Numbered from the stretch's first letter, positions 24,484-33,942 are shown. The stretch is DNA of 64,000 bases from Glutamicibacter protophormiae (GCF_014647495.1 NZ_BMPH01000003.1:310001-374000); one strand, 5' to 3'. Notes: generated by a model from the sequence alone, not told the origin. Numbers and translations are program-made.

Positions 24484-25338
24484 ATGCCAGTCGTAACCAT
24501 GCGAGAGCTGCTGAACAGCGGCGTACACTTCGGCCACCAGACCCGTCGCTGGAACCCGAAGATGAAGCGTTTCATCCTGACCGAGCGCAACGGCATCTAC
24601 ATCATCGACCTGCAGCAGTCGCTGTCGTTCATCGACCGCGCCTACGAGTTCGTGAAGCAGACCGTTGCACACGGCGGCTCGGTGCTGTTCGTTGGCACCA
24701 AGAAGCAGGCTCAGGAATCAATTGCCGAGCAGGCTAACCGCGTTGGCCAGCCATACGTGAACCAGCGCTGGCTCGGCGGTATGCTGACCAACTTCCAGAC
24801 TGTCTCCAAGCGCGTCCAGCGCATGAAGGAACTGGAAGAGATCAACTTCGACGACGTTGCCGGTTCGGGCCACACCAAGAAGGAACTGCTGCTGCTGAAG
24901 CGCGAGCTGACCAAGCTGCAGAACAACCTCGGTGGTATCCGCAACCTGACCCGCACCCCGTCGGCCATCTGGATCGTTGACACCAAGAAGGAACACCTGG
25001 CAATCGACGAGGCCCAGAAGCTGGGCATCCCTGTTGTCGCCATCCTGGACACCAACTGCGATCCTGACGAAGTCACCTACCCGATCCCGGGTAACGACGA
25101 CGCCATCCGCTCCGTCAACCTGCTGACCCGCGTTGTTGCCGACGCAGTGGCAGAGGGCCTGATTGCCAAGAACAACAAGGCTGCAGGCAAGACCGAGGGT
25201 GCCGCTGAGCCACTGGCTGAGTGGGAGCGCGAGCTGCTCGAGGGCGAGAAGGCCAAGGCTGAAGCCGCTGAGGCTGCAACCGAGGCTCCCGCAGCCACCG
25301 AGGCTCCAGAAGCCACTGAGGCTCCAGAAGCCAAGTAG
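24484..25338 (+). CDS. rpsB: 30S ribosomal protein S2
   Basis: A 284-aa protein with AAAGGAGTTG before the ATG. The N-terminus ([19 protein letters not shown], then [12 protein letters not shown]) and IYIIDLQQS are diagnostic of S2. The body has [11 protein letters not shown] and [14 protein letters not shown], and the end is an Ala/Glu/Pro-rich tail (from about 240) usual for actinobacterial S2 and absent in E. coli. S2 binds at the back of the 30S head and is needed for S1-type initiation. It is followed by tsf, as in almost all bacteria, with a hairpin between. Confidence 0.98.
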   Translation: MPVVTMRELLNSGVHFGHQTRRWNPKMKRFILTERNGIYIIDLQQSLSFIDRAYEFVKQTVAHGGSVLFVGTKKQAQESIAEQANRVGQPYVNQRWLGGMLTNFQTVSKRVQRMKELEEINFDDVAGSGHTKKELLLLKRELTKLQNNLGGIRNLTRTPSAIWIVDTKKEHLAIDEAQKLGIPVVAILDTNCDPDEVTYPIPGNDDAIRSVNLLTRVVADAVAEGLIAKNNKAAGKTEGAAEPLAEWERELLEGEKAKAEAAEAATEAPAATEAPEATEAPEAK

Positions 25339-25405
25339 TCACTTCCGTGACTCCCGGAGTTTCCCTTCGGGCACTAGCGTGCTGTGAAGGGACACTCCAC
25401 ACTCT

Positions 25406-25439
25406 CGTGGGACGGGTTGGGTATCCGACCCGTCCCACG
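25406..25439 (+). terminator. Hairpin between rpsB and tsf
   Basis: CGTGGGACGGGT (25406-25417) and ACCCGTCCCACG (25428-25439) form a perfect 12-bp stem with a 10-nt loop. No T-run follows, so it is more likely an attenuator or processing site that lowers tsf relative to rpsB than a full terminator. Confidence 0.6.
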
Positions 25440-25479
25440 GGCAAACTAACTTGAAACTCCTAGCTGAATGGGATTGCAC

Positions 25480-26316
25480 GTGGCAAACTACACCGCTGCT
25501 GATATCAAGGCACTGCGCGAGCGCACCGGCGCCGGCATGATGGACGTTAAGAAGGCTCTGGACGAGGCCAACGGCGACGCCGAGAAGGCCATCGAGATCA
25601 TCCGCGTCAAGGGCCTGAAGGGCGCTACCAAGCGCGAAGGCCGTTCGACCGCCGAGGGCCTGGTGGCCGCTAAGGTCGACGGCAAGGCCGGCGTCATGAT
25701 CGAGATCAACTGCGAGACCGACTTCGTTGCCAAGAACGACAAGTTCATCACCCTGGCCAACAAGGTCCTGGACGCAGCTGTCGCCTCGGGCGCAGCCGAC
25801 GTCGAGACCCTGCTGGCTTTCGAGGTTGACGGCAAGACCGTTGGCGACACCGTCATCGAAGAGGGCGCAATCCTCGGCGAGAAGGTTGTTGTCCGCCGCG
25901 TAGCACGCGTCGAGGGCGAGCATGTCGCTGCCTACCTGCACAAGACCAGCAAGGACCTGCCAGCGCAGGTTGGCGTGCTGCTGGCTGTCGATTCCGATTC
26001 GGAAGCCGCAGCTGCCGTGGCCCACGACGTGGCCGTGCACACCGCTGCAATGGCACCGACTTACCTGACCCGCGACGAAGTTCCGGCAGAGAAGGTCGCC
26101 GACGAGCGCCGCATCGCTGACGAGACCGCCCGCGCCGAGGGCAAGCCAGAGGCCGCTCTGACCAAGATCGTTGAAGGCCGCCTGACCGGCTTCTTCAAGG
26201 AGCTTGTCCTGGTCGACCAGGCTTTCGCCAAGGATGCCAAGAAGTCCGTTGGTTCGGTTCTCGAAGAGGCCGGCACCAAGGCTGAGGCCTTCGCTCGTTT
26301 CCGCGTAGGCGCCTAA
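25480..26316 (+). CDS. tsf: Translation elongation factor Ts
   Basis: A 278-aa protein. GTG 25480 gives the family start MANYTAADIKALRERTGAGM; the ATG at 25468 is a less likely 4-residue extension. Clear EF-Ts blocks are the N-terminal UBA domain (MMDVKKALDEANGDAEKAIE), the LVAAKVDGKAGVMIEINCETDFVAKN signature in the core, and the C-terminal coiled region. It releases GDP from EF-Tu. It is followed by a large terminator. Confidence 0.97.
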   Translation: MANYTAADIKALRERTGAGMMDVKKALDEANGDAEKAIEIIRVKGLKGATKREGRSTAEGLVAAKVDGKAGVMIEINCETDFVAKNDKFITLANKVLDAAVASGAADVETLLAFEVDGKTVGDTVIEEGAILGEKVVVRRVARVEGEHVAAYLHKTSKDLPAQVGVLLAVDSDSEAAAAVAHDVAVHTAAMAPTYLTRDEVPAEKVADERRIADETARAEGKPEAALTKIVEGRLTGFFKELVLVDQAFAKDAKKSVGSVLEEAGTKAEAFARFRVGA

Positions 26317-26375
26317 GCTTCACCGCTGAAGGCATTCGCGCGAAATGCGTCCGCGGCCGCTAGCCGGCCGCACTA

Positions 26376-26430
26376 GAGAAAAGGGAGGTGGGCACCGAGC
26401 ATACACTCGGTGGCTCACCTCCCTTTTCTC
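26376..26430 (+). terminator. Very long terminator hairpin after tsf
   Basis: The 24-25 nt arms starting GAGAAAAGGGAGGTG (26376-26390) and ending CACCTCCCTTTTCTC (26416-26430) pair almost perfectly around CGAG-CATACA-CTCG. The right arm holds TTTTCTC. This ends the rpsB-tsf transcript and separates it from pyrH. Confidence 0.8.
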
Positions 26431-26508
26431 GAGCCCGGATCTCAAGGTAGCTTGGGACTCGGGATAATCCCCTCACCACAGAATTACCAACTGCAGGAGT
26501 TAGACCCC

Positions 26509-27231
26509 ATGTCAACCACCCCAGAAACCAAGCGTCGCCGCGTACTGCTCAAGCTCTCGGGAGAAGTTTTCGGCGGCGGCAAGGTGGGCGTCGACCCGAA
26601 TACCGTACGCGGCATTGCCGAGCAGATCGCCCAGACCGTCGGCGAGGTAGAGGTGGCAATCGTCGTCGGCGGCGGCAACTTCTTCCGCGGCGCCGAGCTG
26701 TCGGCTTCCGGCATGGACCGCTCCCGCGCAGACTACATGGGGATGCTCGGCACCGTCATGAACTGCTTGGCCTTGCAGGACTTCCTGGAACAGTGCGGCG
26801 TCGAGACCCGCGTGCAGTCGGCCATCGCCATGGCCCAGGTCGCGGAGAACTACATTCCGCGCCGCGCGATCCGCCACATGGAAAAGGACCGCGTGGTCAT
26901 CTTCGGCGCCGGCGCCGGCCTGCCGTACTTCTCCACCGATACCGTGGCCGCCCAGCGCGCCCTGGAAGTCGACGCCGACGAGGTGCTGATGGCCAAGTCG
27001 GGTGTGGACGGCGTGTACACCGCCGATCCGAAGACCGATCCGACCGCGACCAAGATCGACACCCTGACCTACACCGAGGCGCTGGTCAAGAACATCCGCG
27101 TGATGGACCAGACCGCCATGACCATGTGCCAGGACAACAAGCTGGACATGCTGGTGTTCGGCATGGAAGGCGAGGGCAATGTCACTCGCGCCATCCGCGG
27201 CGAGCGAATCGGCACCACCGTCACCGCATAA
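26509..27231 (+). CDS. pyrH: UMP kinase
   Basis: A 240-aa protein from ATG 26509 with CAGGAG at 26494-26499. It is an amino-acid-kinase-fold enzyme: [14 protein letters not shown] (phosphate-binding Lys), [11 protein letters not shown], the UMP-binding [17 protein letters not shown] block, and the [21 protein letters not shown] nucleotide region. It phosphorylates UMP to UDP and is the bacterial-type enzyme, inhibited by UTP. It lies between tsf and frr as usual. Confidence 0.97.
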   Translation: MSTTPETKRRRVLLKLSGEVFGGGKVGVDPNTVRGIAEQIAQTVGEVEVAIVVGGGNFFRGAELSASGMDRSRADYMGMLGTVMNCLALQDFLEQCGVETRVQSAIAMAQVAENYIPRRAIRHMEKDRVVIFGAGAGLPYFSTDTVAAQRALEVDADEVLMAKSGVDGVYTADPKTDPTATKIDTLTYTEALVKNIRVMDQTAMTMCQDNKLDMLVFGMEGEGNVTRAIRGERIGTTVTA

Positions 27232-27308
27232 GCGGTGAACGTGGCATAGGATTGTTCTAGATTTATTTTCCCTTGGTGGAAACAGCAATGAGTACTTGAG
27301 GAGTACCG

Positions 27309-27866
27309 GTGATTGACGAAACACTGGCGGAAACCGCCGAAAAGATGGACCGCACCATTGAGGCTGCGAAGGAAGACTTCGCGACGATCCGCACCGGTCG
27401 TGCCCACCCGGGCATGTTCTCGAAGGTCATGGTCGACTACTACGGCTCGCCAACCCCGCTGCAGCAGCTGGCATCCTTCGCCGTGCCCGAGGCGCGCACC
27501 ATCACCATTACCCCGTTCGACGTGACCGCCATGCGCGAGATCGAAAAGGCACTGGGTGATCCAGAGGTCGGCGCCAACCCGTCGAGCGATGGCAAGATGA
27601 TCCGCGTGACCCTGCCGGTGCTGACCGAGGAACGCCGCAAGGAATACGTCAAGCTGGCTCGTTCCAAGGGCGAGGACGCCAAGGTCTCGCTGCGCAGCCA
27701 CCGCCGCAAGGCCAAGGACGCCATCGACAAGTTCGTCAAGGACGGCGAGATCGGCGAGGACGAAGGCAACCGTGCCGAGAAGGACCTGGACGCCCTGACC
27801 AAGAAGCACGTTGACGCGATCGACGAGATTCTGAAGAACAAAGAAGCCGAGCTGCTGGAAGTCTAA
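27309..27866 (+). CDS. frr: Ribosome recycling factor
   Basis: A 185-aa protein from GTG 27309 with GAGGAG close by. The family blocks are MDRTIEAAKEDFATIRTGRAHPGMF at the start, YYGSPTPLQQLASFAVPEARTI, and the SLRSHRRKAKDAI hinge. It acts with EF-G to split the 70S ribosome after termination. The stop overlaps the ATG of cdsA (TAATG), so the two are translationally linked. Confidence 0.97.
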   Translation: MIDETLAETAEKMDRTIEAAKEDFATIRTGRAHPGMFSKVMVDYYGSPTPLQQLASFAVPEARTITITPFDVTAMREIEKALGDPEVGANPSSDGKMIRVTLPVLTEERRKEYVKLARSKGEDAKVSLRSHRRKAKDAIDKFVKDGEIGEDEGNRAEKDLDALTKKHVDAIDEILKNKEAELLEV

Positions 27867-29116
27867 TGCCGGGCTCGACAGATCACACTGAGGGCACGGC
27901 TTCGGCGGTGCCCTCAGTGGCATCCGGTGAAGCCAAACCCCTGACCCGCCGCGAGGCGCGAGCCCTGCAGGAAGCCCAGCAGAAGGAAGCCAAGCGCCGC
28001 GGCGCGAAGCCTGCCGCGCAGGAACCCGAGGCAACGGGTCCGCAGCCGGAGATTGAACCGGTTCCGGCGGCCCCTGGCGCCGCGGTGGACTCGCAACAGG
28101 CCAAGGAGCGTGCCAAGGCGGCCTTCACCGCAGAGGACCGTTCACCGGTTCCTCCCGAGGAGCTCAAGGTCGAAGGGCCTGCCGAGCACCCTCCGGTCAG
28201 CGAAACCAAGGACCTTGCCGAAACCGGTGAACCGGATGCCGCCCGTGCGGCGGTGCCGACCGAACTGCTGGTGGGTGCGCCGGCCGAACCCAAGAAGTCG
28301 CGGGCCGGGCGCAACCTTCCGGCCGCTATCGGCGTCGGCCTCGTGATGCTCGGCCTGGTGCTGGCTGGCCTGTTCCTCTTCGAGCCGCTGCTGGTGGGGC
28401 TGATCGTGGTCCTGGCCGGGGTCGGCAGCTGGGAAGTCGCCCGGGCCACCACCCATGCCAAGACCTCGGTGCCATTGGTTCCGCTCTTCCTGGCCTCTGC
28501 GATGCTGCCCGTCAGCGCGATCTGGGGTGGCCTGGAAGCCGTGGGCTTCACCTACATGATCTGTTTGGTCATCGCACTGCTGGTGCGGTTGACGGAGGGG
28601 CTCAAGGGGGCCGCGGCCTCGGTGATGAGCAGCGTGTTCATCATCAGCTGGGTCCCGCTGCTGTTGTCCTTCGCGCTGCTGATCCTCGAAGAACCCAACG
28701 GCCAGTGGCTGATCGCCACGATCCTGCTGCTGGCGGTCAGCAATGACACCTTCGGCTATATCGTCGGGGTGCTGTTCGGCAAGCATCCCATGGCCCCGAA
28801 GATTTCGCCCAAGAAGTCCTGGGAGGGCTTCGCCGGGTCGATGCTCGGATCCATGGCGGTCGGCGCCTTGGCCATGCATTTCTGGCTGGACATGCCATGG
28901 TGGACCGGCGTGATCCTGGCATTCTTCACCACGATCGCGGCCACCACCGGAGACTTCTCGGAATCCATGATCAAGCGTGAGCTGGGCATCAAGGACATGA
29001 GCAACTTGCTGCCGGGGCATGGCGGCATCATGGACCGACTGGACTCGGTGGTCTTCGTCGTCCCGCTCGGCTACCTGATTTCCCACCTGCTGACGTGGAG
29101 CGTTTCCCTGCAATAA
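27866..29116 (+). CDS. cdsA: Phosphatidate cytidylyltransferase with long hydrophilic N-terminus
   Basis: A 416-aa protein. The C-terminal 270 residues are the membrane enzyme: about eight TM segments and the CTP-transferase signature at about 365-391 (SMIKRELGIKDMSNLLPGHGG, then MDRLDS). It makes CDP-diacylglycerol from phosphatidate and CTP for phospholipid synthesis. The first 150 residues are a charged, Ala/Glu/Pro-rich, disordered region not present in E. coli CdsA; similar extensions occur in Actinobacteria. No internal start has a better ribosome site, so the full form is taken. Confidence 0.93.
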   Translation: MPGSTDHTEGTASAVPSVASGEAKPLTRREARALQEAQQKEAKRRGAKPAAQEPEATGPQPEIEPVPAAPGAAVDSQQAKERAKAAFTAEDRSPVPPEELKVEGPAEHPPVSETKDLAETGEPDAARAAVPTELLVGAPAEPKKSRAGRNLPAAIGVGLVMLGLVLAGLFLFEPLLVGLIVVLAGVGSWEVARATTHAKTSVPLVPLFLASAMLPVSAIWGGLEAVGFTYMICLVIALLVRLTEGLKGAAASVMSSVFIISWVPLLLSFALLILEEPNGQWLIATILLLAVSNDTFGYIVGVLFGKHPMAPKISPKKSWEGFAGSMLGSMAVGALAMHFWLDMPWWTGVILAFFTTIAATTGDFSESMIKRELGIKDMSNLLPGHGGIMDRLDSVVFVVPLGYLISHLLTWSVSLQ

Positions 29117-29267
29117 TCCGCAACGCCGGCGCGGTGTGATCCTTTCCCATGGATGGCACCCGCCGGTGTGGCTTTTAACCCATGCCTCGGCTCACCCCAT
29201 AGAATAACTAGGGATCACGGATCGCCTCGATCCGCCCCTGACTTTATCGAGAGAAGAAGGAACAGTC

Positions 29268-29840
29268 GTGTCGCAGCAGCAAGATGCTCCGTTTTCCCGG
29301 GTCCCGGATTCGGAATTCGGCTACAACGTCAAGCAGGTTGATGCGTTTCTCAGCCGCGCCCGTGCCACCTTCAACGGCGGCGGCAACGACGACAGCGTGG
29401 TCACCAGCCACCTGATCCGCCGCACGACCTTCGCCCCGCAGAAGGGCGGCTACCAGGCCCGCGAGGTCGACGGTGCCCTGGACCGCCTGGAAGACGTCTT
29501 CGCCAAGCGCGAGCGCGACGACCTGATCGCCCACCAGGGCGAGGAAGTCTGGCTGCAGCAGGTTGGCCGGCTGGCGGCGATCCTGCGTGGCCGCCTGCAC
29601 AGAGCCAAGGGGGAACGCTTCCGCCGCCCCTCGCGCACCAACGCTTCGAGCTATAACGTCGAAGACGTGGACCGCTTATGCGACCAGCTGATCGACTACT
29701 TCGAGAAGGACGTGCCGATGGCCGTGGACACCGTACGTCGTGTGGAGTTCCGCTCTGCCACCGGCACGGAGGGATACGAGGAATCCCAGGTCGACGCGTT
29801 CCTCGACCGCGTGGTTGAGCTGATGGCTTCGATCGACTAG
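29268..29840 (+). CDS. DivIVA-domain protein with repeated GYxxxxVD units
   Basis: A 190-aa protein from GTG 29268 with AGAAGAAGGAA upstream. It carries four DivIVA-like units of the form G/S-Y-x4-V-D-x-[AF/LC]-L: at about residues 18-30 (FGYNVKQVDAFLSR), 58-72, 123-135 and 168-182 (EGYEESQVDAFLDRV). The middle has RRPSRTNASSYNVEDVD. Such proteins bind curved or polar membrane or scaffold partners in cell division and growth. No long coiled coil follows the repeats, so this is an accessory DivIVA-domain protein rather than Wag31/DivIVA itself. Confidence 0.8.
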   Translation: MSQQQDAPFSRVPDSEFGYNVKQVDAFLSRARATFNGGGNDDSVVTSHLIRRTTFAPQKGGYQAREVDGALDRLEDVFAKRERDDLIAHQGEEVWLQQVGRLAAILRGRLHRAKGERFRRPSRTNASSYNVEDVDRLCDQLIDYFEKDVPMAVDTVRRVEFRSATGTEGYEESQVDAFLDRVVELMASID

Positions 29841-29855
29841 CACGGCACAGTTTCA

Positions 29856-29899
29856 CAGGCCGCCGCATGCCCGGTTCCTACCGGGCAGGCGGCGGCCTG
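29856..29899 (+). terminator. Bidirectional terminator after DivIVA-domain gene
   Basis: CAGGCCGCCGCATGCCCGG (29856-29874) and CCGGGCAGGCGGCGGCCTG (29881-29899) form a nearly perfect long stem, followed by TTGCATC. It lies between convergent genes and could end transcription from both strands. Confidence 0.75.
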
Positions 29900-29948
29900 T
29901 TGCATCGCTGCGTGGGCTGTGGGCAATGGTCCACGCCGGCGAAGCGGC

Positions 29949-31424
29949 TCAGAAGACCGAGTCGCGGTCCGGGACATGCAGCCGGGCCATGATGCGGTCC
30001 GTGTTGGATGGGATGCTGCGCGCGGTGGCCCGGGAGACCGCGATCATCACCACGAACGCCAGCGGGACGCTCCAGGCCGCCGGCTGGCGAAGCATGTGGA
30101 ACCACAGCGCATCGACTTCCGACAGCAGGCTGGAGACGATCAGCGACAGGCCGCAGGCGATCGCACCGGCCAGCATGCCGGCAATGGCGCCGCGGGCGGT
30201 GAGCGAGCGCCACCAGATTCCCAGCAGCAGCAACGGGCAGATGGTCGAGGCAGTGAACGCGAAGACGTTGCCGATGGCTCCGGCCAGCGCCAGGGAACTG
30301 GTCACCACGGCGATGAACACCGGCAGTGCGGTGGCCAGCACGGTGGAGATGCGGAAGCCCCGCACGGTTCCGGCAAAGAATTCCTGGGACAGCGCCCCGG
30401 CCAGCGAGACCACCAGCCCGGAGGTGGTCGACAGGAACGCGGCGAAGGCGCCGCCGACCACGATCGCGGTCAGCGCGTCGCCGAGGAACCCGTCCAGCAC
30501 CGCCGAGGGCAGCAGCAGCACCGTGGCGTCGCTCTCCGCGCTGCCGCCCAGCTGCGGGGTGTAGAGCAGTCCCAGCACGCCGAGGGTGGTGGGCAGCAGG
30601 TAGAACACCGAGAGCAAGCCCAGCACGATCACTGTCGTGGAACGCGCCGCCTGCCCGGTGGGATTGGTGTAGAAGCGCACCAGCACGTGGGGCAGTCCCA
30701 ACGTGCCGAAGAGCAGGGCGAGGATGATGGAGATGGTCTCGTACAGGTTCAGCCCGGCCACCGCTTCGAGCTGCGTCGCGATGCTTTCAAGGCGCGCGGT
30801 GCTGGACTGTTCGGGAATCACCTGGATGAGCAGGAAGATCGTGGGAATCACGAGTGCGGCCAGCTTGAACCAGTACTGGAAGGCCTGGACAAAGGTCACC
30901 GAACGCATGCCGCCGGAGACCACCGTGATGCACACGACCGCAGCCACGATCACCGGGCCGAGCCAACCTGGCAGGCCGGTGGCGATCGAGAGGGTCAGCG
31001 CCGCCCCGTGCATCTGCGGAACGATATACAACCAGCAGATCACCACCACCAGGTAAGTGGTGATCTTGCGCAGCGACTTGGATTCCTCGAAACGGATCTG
31101 GGCGAAGTCGGGAATCGTGTAGGCCTGCGAGCGTCGCAGCGGCGCCGCGACGAACAGCAGCAGCATCAGATAGCCGGCGGTGTACCCGATGGGGAACCAG
31201 AGCCCCGACTGCCCGGAGAGCACAATCAGCCCGGCCACACCCAGGAACGAGGCGGCCGAAAGGTATTCGCCGCCGATGGCCGAGGCATTCCACCATGGGC
31301 GCACCGTGCGGCTGGCCACGTAGAAATCGCTGGTGGTGCGCGAAAGGCGCAGCCCGTGGAAGGCGATCAGCATGGTGGTCACGCACACCACGACCAGGGC
31401 CAGGGCGGAAAGCAGATTAATCAC
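29949..31424 (-). CDS. Sodium:solute symporter (ActP-like)
   Basis: A 491-aa membrane protein of the solute:sodium symporter family, about 13 TM helices. Family marks are TTSDFYVASRTVRPWWNASAIGGEYLSAASF (substrate/Na site region) near residues 30-60 and the GTLGLPHVLVRFYTN block (about residue 240). These closely resemble the acetate/pyruvate-type ActP/MctC group. Substrate is therefore likely a small carboxylate taken up with Na+ or H+, which is inference. The gene is followed by a terminator and preceded by the small two-helix protein gene overlapping it by 8 nt. Confidence 0.85.
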   Translation of the reverse strand: MINLLSALALVVVCVTTMLIAFHGLRLSRTTSDFYVASRTVRPWWNASAIGGEYLSAASFLGVAGLIVLSGQSGLWFPIGYTAGYLMLLLFVAAPLRRSQAYTIPDFAQIRFEESKSLRKITTYLVVVICWLYIVPQMHGAALTLSIATGLPGWLGPVIVAAVVCITVVSGGMRSVTFVQAFQYWFKLAALVIPTIFLLIQVIPEQSSTARLESIATQLEAVAGLNLYETISIILALLFGTLGLPHVLVRFYTNPTGQAARSTTVIVLGLLSVFYLLPTTLGVLGLLYTPQLGGSAESDATVLLLPSAVLDGFLGDALTAIVVGGAFAAFLSTTSGLVVSLAGALSQEFFAGTVRGFRISTVLATALPVFIAVVTSSLALAGAIGNVFAFTASTICPLLLLGIWWRSLTARGAIAGMLAGAIACGLSLIVSSLLSEVDALWFHMLRQPAAWSVPLAFVVMIAVSRATARSIPSNTDRIMARLHVPDRDSVF

Positions 31425-31809
31425 GGCTGATGCTCCGGTAGCGTTTCTCGTTGCGTGCCGCGGCGCCGTTGAACAGCATGCCGGCCACGATGATCAGCGG
31501 ATAGATCCCCACTCCGAGAATCCACCAGGGCAAGGGGATATGCCACAGGGCGAATTCATAGACCGCCGGCCAGAAGGCGAGCAGCGCGCTGATCCCCACG
31601 AGCATGGTCAGCAGGCCGGCGGCCACGGCGCAGGCCAGCCGCAGCTGGGAGCGGATCAGCTGCTGGACGTAGAATTCCTGGGCCGTGTGCTCGGGCTTGG
31701 CCGTGGCAATGGTCAGCGAGGCATCCTGCGGAGCTTGGACGCGCACCCGCTGCGGGCGCTGCTCGGCAAATCGTCCGGGCAGGGGAGCCTCCGGGGAGTC
31801 GCGCTTCAC
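31417..31809 (-). CDS. Small two-TM partner protein of symporter
   Basis: A 130-aa protein with two hydrophobic helices (about 57-78 and 91-112) after a Gln/Arg/Ala-rich cytoplasmic part. It overlaps the symporter start by 8 nt, so the two are co-translated. ActP-like symporters commonly have a DUF485 small membrane partner, and this protein occupies that place but lacks the DUF485 FxxxxW-type core seen in the other partner here, so it may be a distant version. Confidence 0.65.
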   Translation of the reverse strand: MKRDSPEAPLPGRFAEQRPQRVRVQAPQDASLTIATAKPEHTAQEFYVQQLIRSQLRLACAVAAGLLTMLVGISALLAFWPAVYEFALWHIPLPWWILGVGIYPLIIVAGMLFNGAAARNEKRYRSISRD

Positions 31810-31824
31810 GGAATCACGCCGTAC

Positions 31825-32541
31825 CTAGAGCGGTCGGACGCGGTTGGCTGCCAGGCGTTCGCGCAGGTAGGGCAGTGCGCGCCGGGAGATGGGAAGCTCG
31901 GTCCCGTTGACCAGCACTGCCGCCTTTCCGGTCTGCAGCCGGACATTTTCGATCTTGTCCATGCTCACCAGGTAGGAGCGGTGGATGCGCACGTAGCCCG
32001 ATTCCGCCCACTGCTGCTCCAGATCGTTCAGCGGGACGCGGATCAGGTAGCTGGATTCCTTGGTATGCAGGCGGGCGTAGTCGCCCTGCGCCTGGACATA
32101 GGCGATGTCGCCGCGGGGGATGAGCTTGGTGATGCCGCCCTGGTCCACGGTGATCATTTCGGGCTTGGACGGGGCTTCTTCCACCAGCTCGCACAGGCGC
32201 CGCACGGACTCGGCCAGGCGCTGCGGGCGGATGGGCTTCAGCACGTAGTCGACGGCGGCGAGTTCGAAGGCTTCCAACGCCTGGTCTTCGTCGGCGGTCA
32301 CGAAGACCACCAAGGGCGGATTGGCGAAGCGGGAGATGACCCGGGCGATATCCAGGCCGGACAGCGCGGGCATGTGGATGTCGAGGAAGAGGGCGTCCAC
32401 TTCGTTTTCCTCCAGCGCCTTCAACGCGGCGGCACCAGACGTTGCACGGTGGATTTTCCCGATTCGGGAGTCCTGGCTCAGAAGGAACGCGATTTCTTCC
32501 ACCGCAGGAAGTTCGTCGTCGGCGACAACCACATTAATCAT
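31825..32541 (-). CDS. LytTR-type response regulator
   Basis: A 238-aa protein with a receiver domain (1-120) and the phosphate-accepting Asp at D54 (LFLDIHMP), with the D8/D9 pair (VADDE) and T79/K101-type sites. Residues about 130-238 are a LytTR DNA-binding domain (VDQGGITKLIPRGDIAYVQ, then YVRIHRSYLV and ISRRALPYLR). Such regulators bind paired direct repeats near target promoters. It is encoded 49 nt from the histidine kinase gene. The kinase and this regulator sit between two symporter loci. Confidence 0.93.
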   Translation of the reverse strand: MINVVVADDELPAVEEIAFLLSQDSRIGKIHRATSGAAALKALEENEVDALFLDIHMPALSGLDIARVISRFANPPLVVFVTADEDQALEAFELAAVDYVLKPIRPQRLAESVRRLCELVEEAPSKPEMITVDQGGITKLIPRGDIAYVQAQGDYARLHTKESSYLIRVPLNDLEQQWAESGYVRIHRSYLVSMDKIENVRLQTGKAAVLVNGTELPISRRALPYLRERLAANRVRPL

Positions 32542-32590
32542 GAATTGATTCTATCGTTTTTGTTTCGTTTACCTTGGGGCATTTCAGATT

Positions 32591-33772
32591 TCATTCGTTT
32601 ATCGAACCCTTGCCCGGGGCCAGGAACTTCGGGATGCGCAGGGTGATCTGGGTGCCGGCCCCCGGCGCGGTGTCGATGATCAGCCCGTTCGAATTGCCAT
32701 AGAGCTGGCGAAGACGCACGTCAACGTTGCGCAGCCCCACATGCATGTTGACGGTGGTGCCTGCCAGCACGCTGGCCAGTTGCTCCGGATCCATGCCCAC
32801 GCCGTCGTCCTCGACGCTGATGACCGCATGCATGCCGTCTTCGGTGGCGGTGATGGAGATAACCCCGCCGTCGGGCCTGGCCTCCAGCCCGTGGCGCACC
32901 GCGTTCTCCACCAGCGGCTGCAGCGAGAGGAACGGGATCTTGGTCGGGAGCACCTCCGGGGCGATCTGCAATGACACCCGGATGCGGTCGCCGAAGCGGG
33001 CCTTTTCAAGCAGCAGGTAGCGGTCGATGGCCTCCAACTCTTCGGCCAGGGTGGTGAATTCCCCGCGGCGGCGGAAGGAATAGCGGGTGAAATCCGCGAA
33101 CTCGATCACCAGCTCACGGGCGCGGGCGGGATCCGTGTTGATGAAGGAAGCGATGGCGTTCAACGAGTTGTAGATGAAGTGGGGGGAAATCTGCGCCCGC
33201 AGCGCCCGCATCTGGGCTTCGAGCAGCATTGCCTTGTTTTCATCCAGCTGGGCGGTGGAGACCTGCGCGGAGACGAAGACGGCCACCTCGGAGACGGCGC
33301 GGACGAATCCGGCTCCGGCCCGCGGGCTCAGAGCGGTCACGGTTCCCACCGGCTGGTCTCCCACCATGATCGGAGCCGCCACGAAATCCTGGCCGGAGAG
33401 CCGTTTCACCTGGGTTTTGCCGGTAGCCAGGACGGTGGCGAAGGCTTCCGACGCCTGCTCTTCGAGGTCCGCGGTGAACTCGATGCCGGCGTCCGTGGCA
33501 AGAATGTGGCGGGTATCGGAGATCAGCAGGACCGGGCAGTTCAGCAGCTTGCGCAGCGCCTTGGTGCTCTTGGCGGCGCCTTCCACGGTCAGTCCGCGTT
33601 CCAGGTGCGGAACGGCGACGGACATGTGGTGAAGGGTGGTGAAGGTCGCTTCATCCGCGTCAGTCCCCATCTCCTTGGTCGAACGGGAGATCTTGAATCC
33701 GAAATACCCGATGACGGCAATGCCGACCGTCACGATGGTGACGATGAGGGTGATCTGCAGGGCTGGGGACAT
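32591..33772 (-). CDS. LytS-type sensor histidine kinase
   Basis: A 393-aa protein with one N-terminal TM helix (about 5-27), a GAF-like sensor region (50-170), then a His_kinase domain with H198 in RAQISPHFIYNSLNAIASF. The ATPase domain has the N box LVENAVRHGLEARPDGG and a VEDDGVGM G box. It lacks a periplasmic loop and many TM helices of classical LytS, so the ligand is probably cytoplasmic or membrane-borne. It phosphorylates the adjacent LytTR regulator. Related systems sense carboxylates in E. coli (BtsSR/YpdAB type), so acetate or pyruvate signalling is inferred from position. Confidence 0.9.
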   Translation of the reverse strand: MSPALQITLIVTIVTVGIAVIGYFGFKISRSTKEMGTDADEATFTTLHHMSVAVPHLERGLTVEGAAKSTKALRKLLNCPVLLISDTRHILATDAGIEFTADLEEQASEAFATVLATGKTQVKRLSGQDFVAAPIMVGDQPVGTVTALSPRAGAGFVRAVSEVAVFVSAQVSTAQLDENKAMLLEAQMRALRAQISPHFIYNSLNAIASFINTDPARARELVIEFADFTRYSFRRRGEFTTLAEELEAIDRYLLLEKARFGDRIRVSLQIAPEVLPTKIPFLSLQPLVENAVRHGLEARPDGGVISITATEDGMHAVISVEDDGVGMDPEQLASVLAGTTVNMHVGLRNVDVRLRQLYGNSNGLIIDTAPGAGTQITLRIPKFLAPGKGSINE

Positions 33773-33926
33773 ATATCAATCCTAAGGTCACGACCCGCAG
33801 GCCGACCGCTTGTCGCCGCCGAATGCGCCGTTGGGCGCAGGTTTTGCTCCGTTGAGCCATGCTCCGATCCAAACCCCTAGTCGGAGACGAAAGTTTCGCA
33901 GATAGTGAACTTAGTCACAGTAACGA

Positions 33927-33942
33927 TGTGCCTTGCATCACA
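33927..33942. promoter_or_regulatory. CRP/GlxR-like site upstream of acetate symporter operon
   Basis: TGTGCCTTGCATCACA differs from TGTGA-n6-TCACA at one of the ten half-site positions. It lies 42 nt before the DUF485 start and also upstream of the divergent kinase gene, so it could control both. Confidence 0.5.

Noticed and set aside
29919-31430. Plus-strand frame opposite the symporter
   Set aside because: Gln/Arg/His-rich translation without domain content; the minus-strand symporter fully explains the region.
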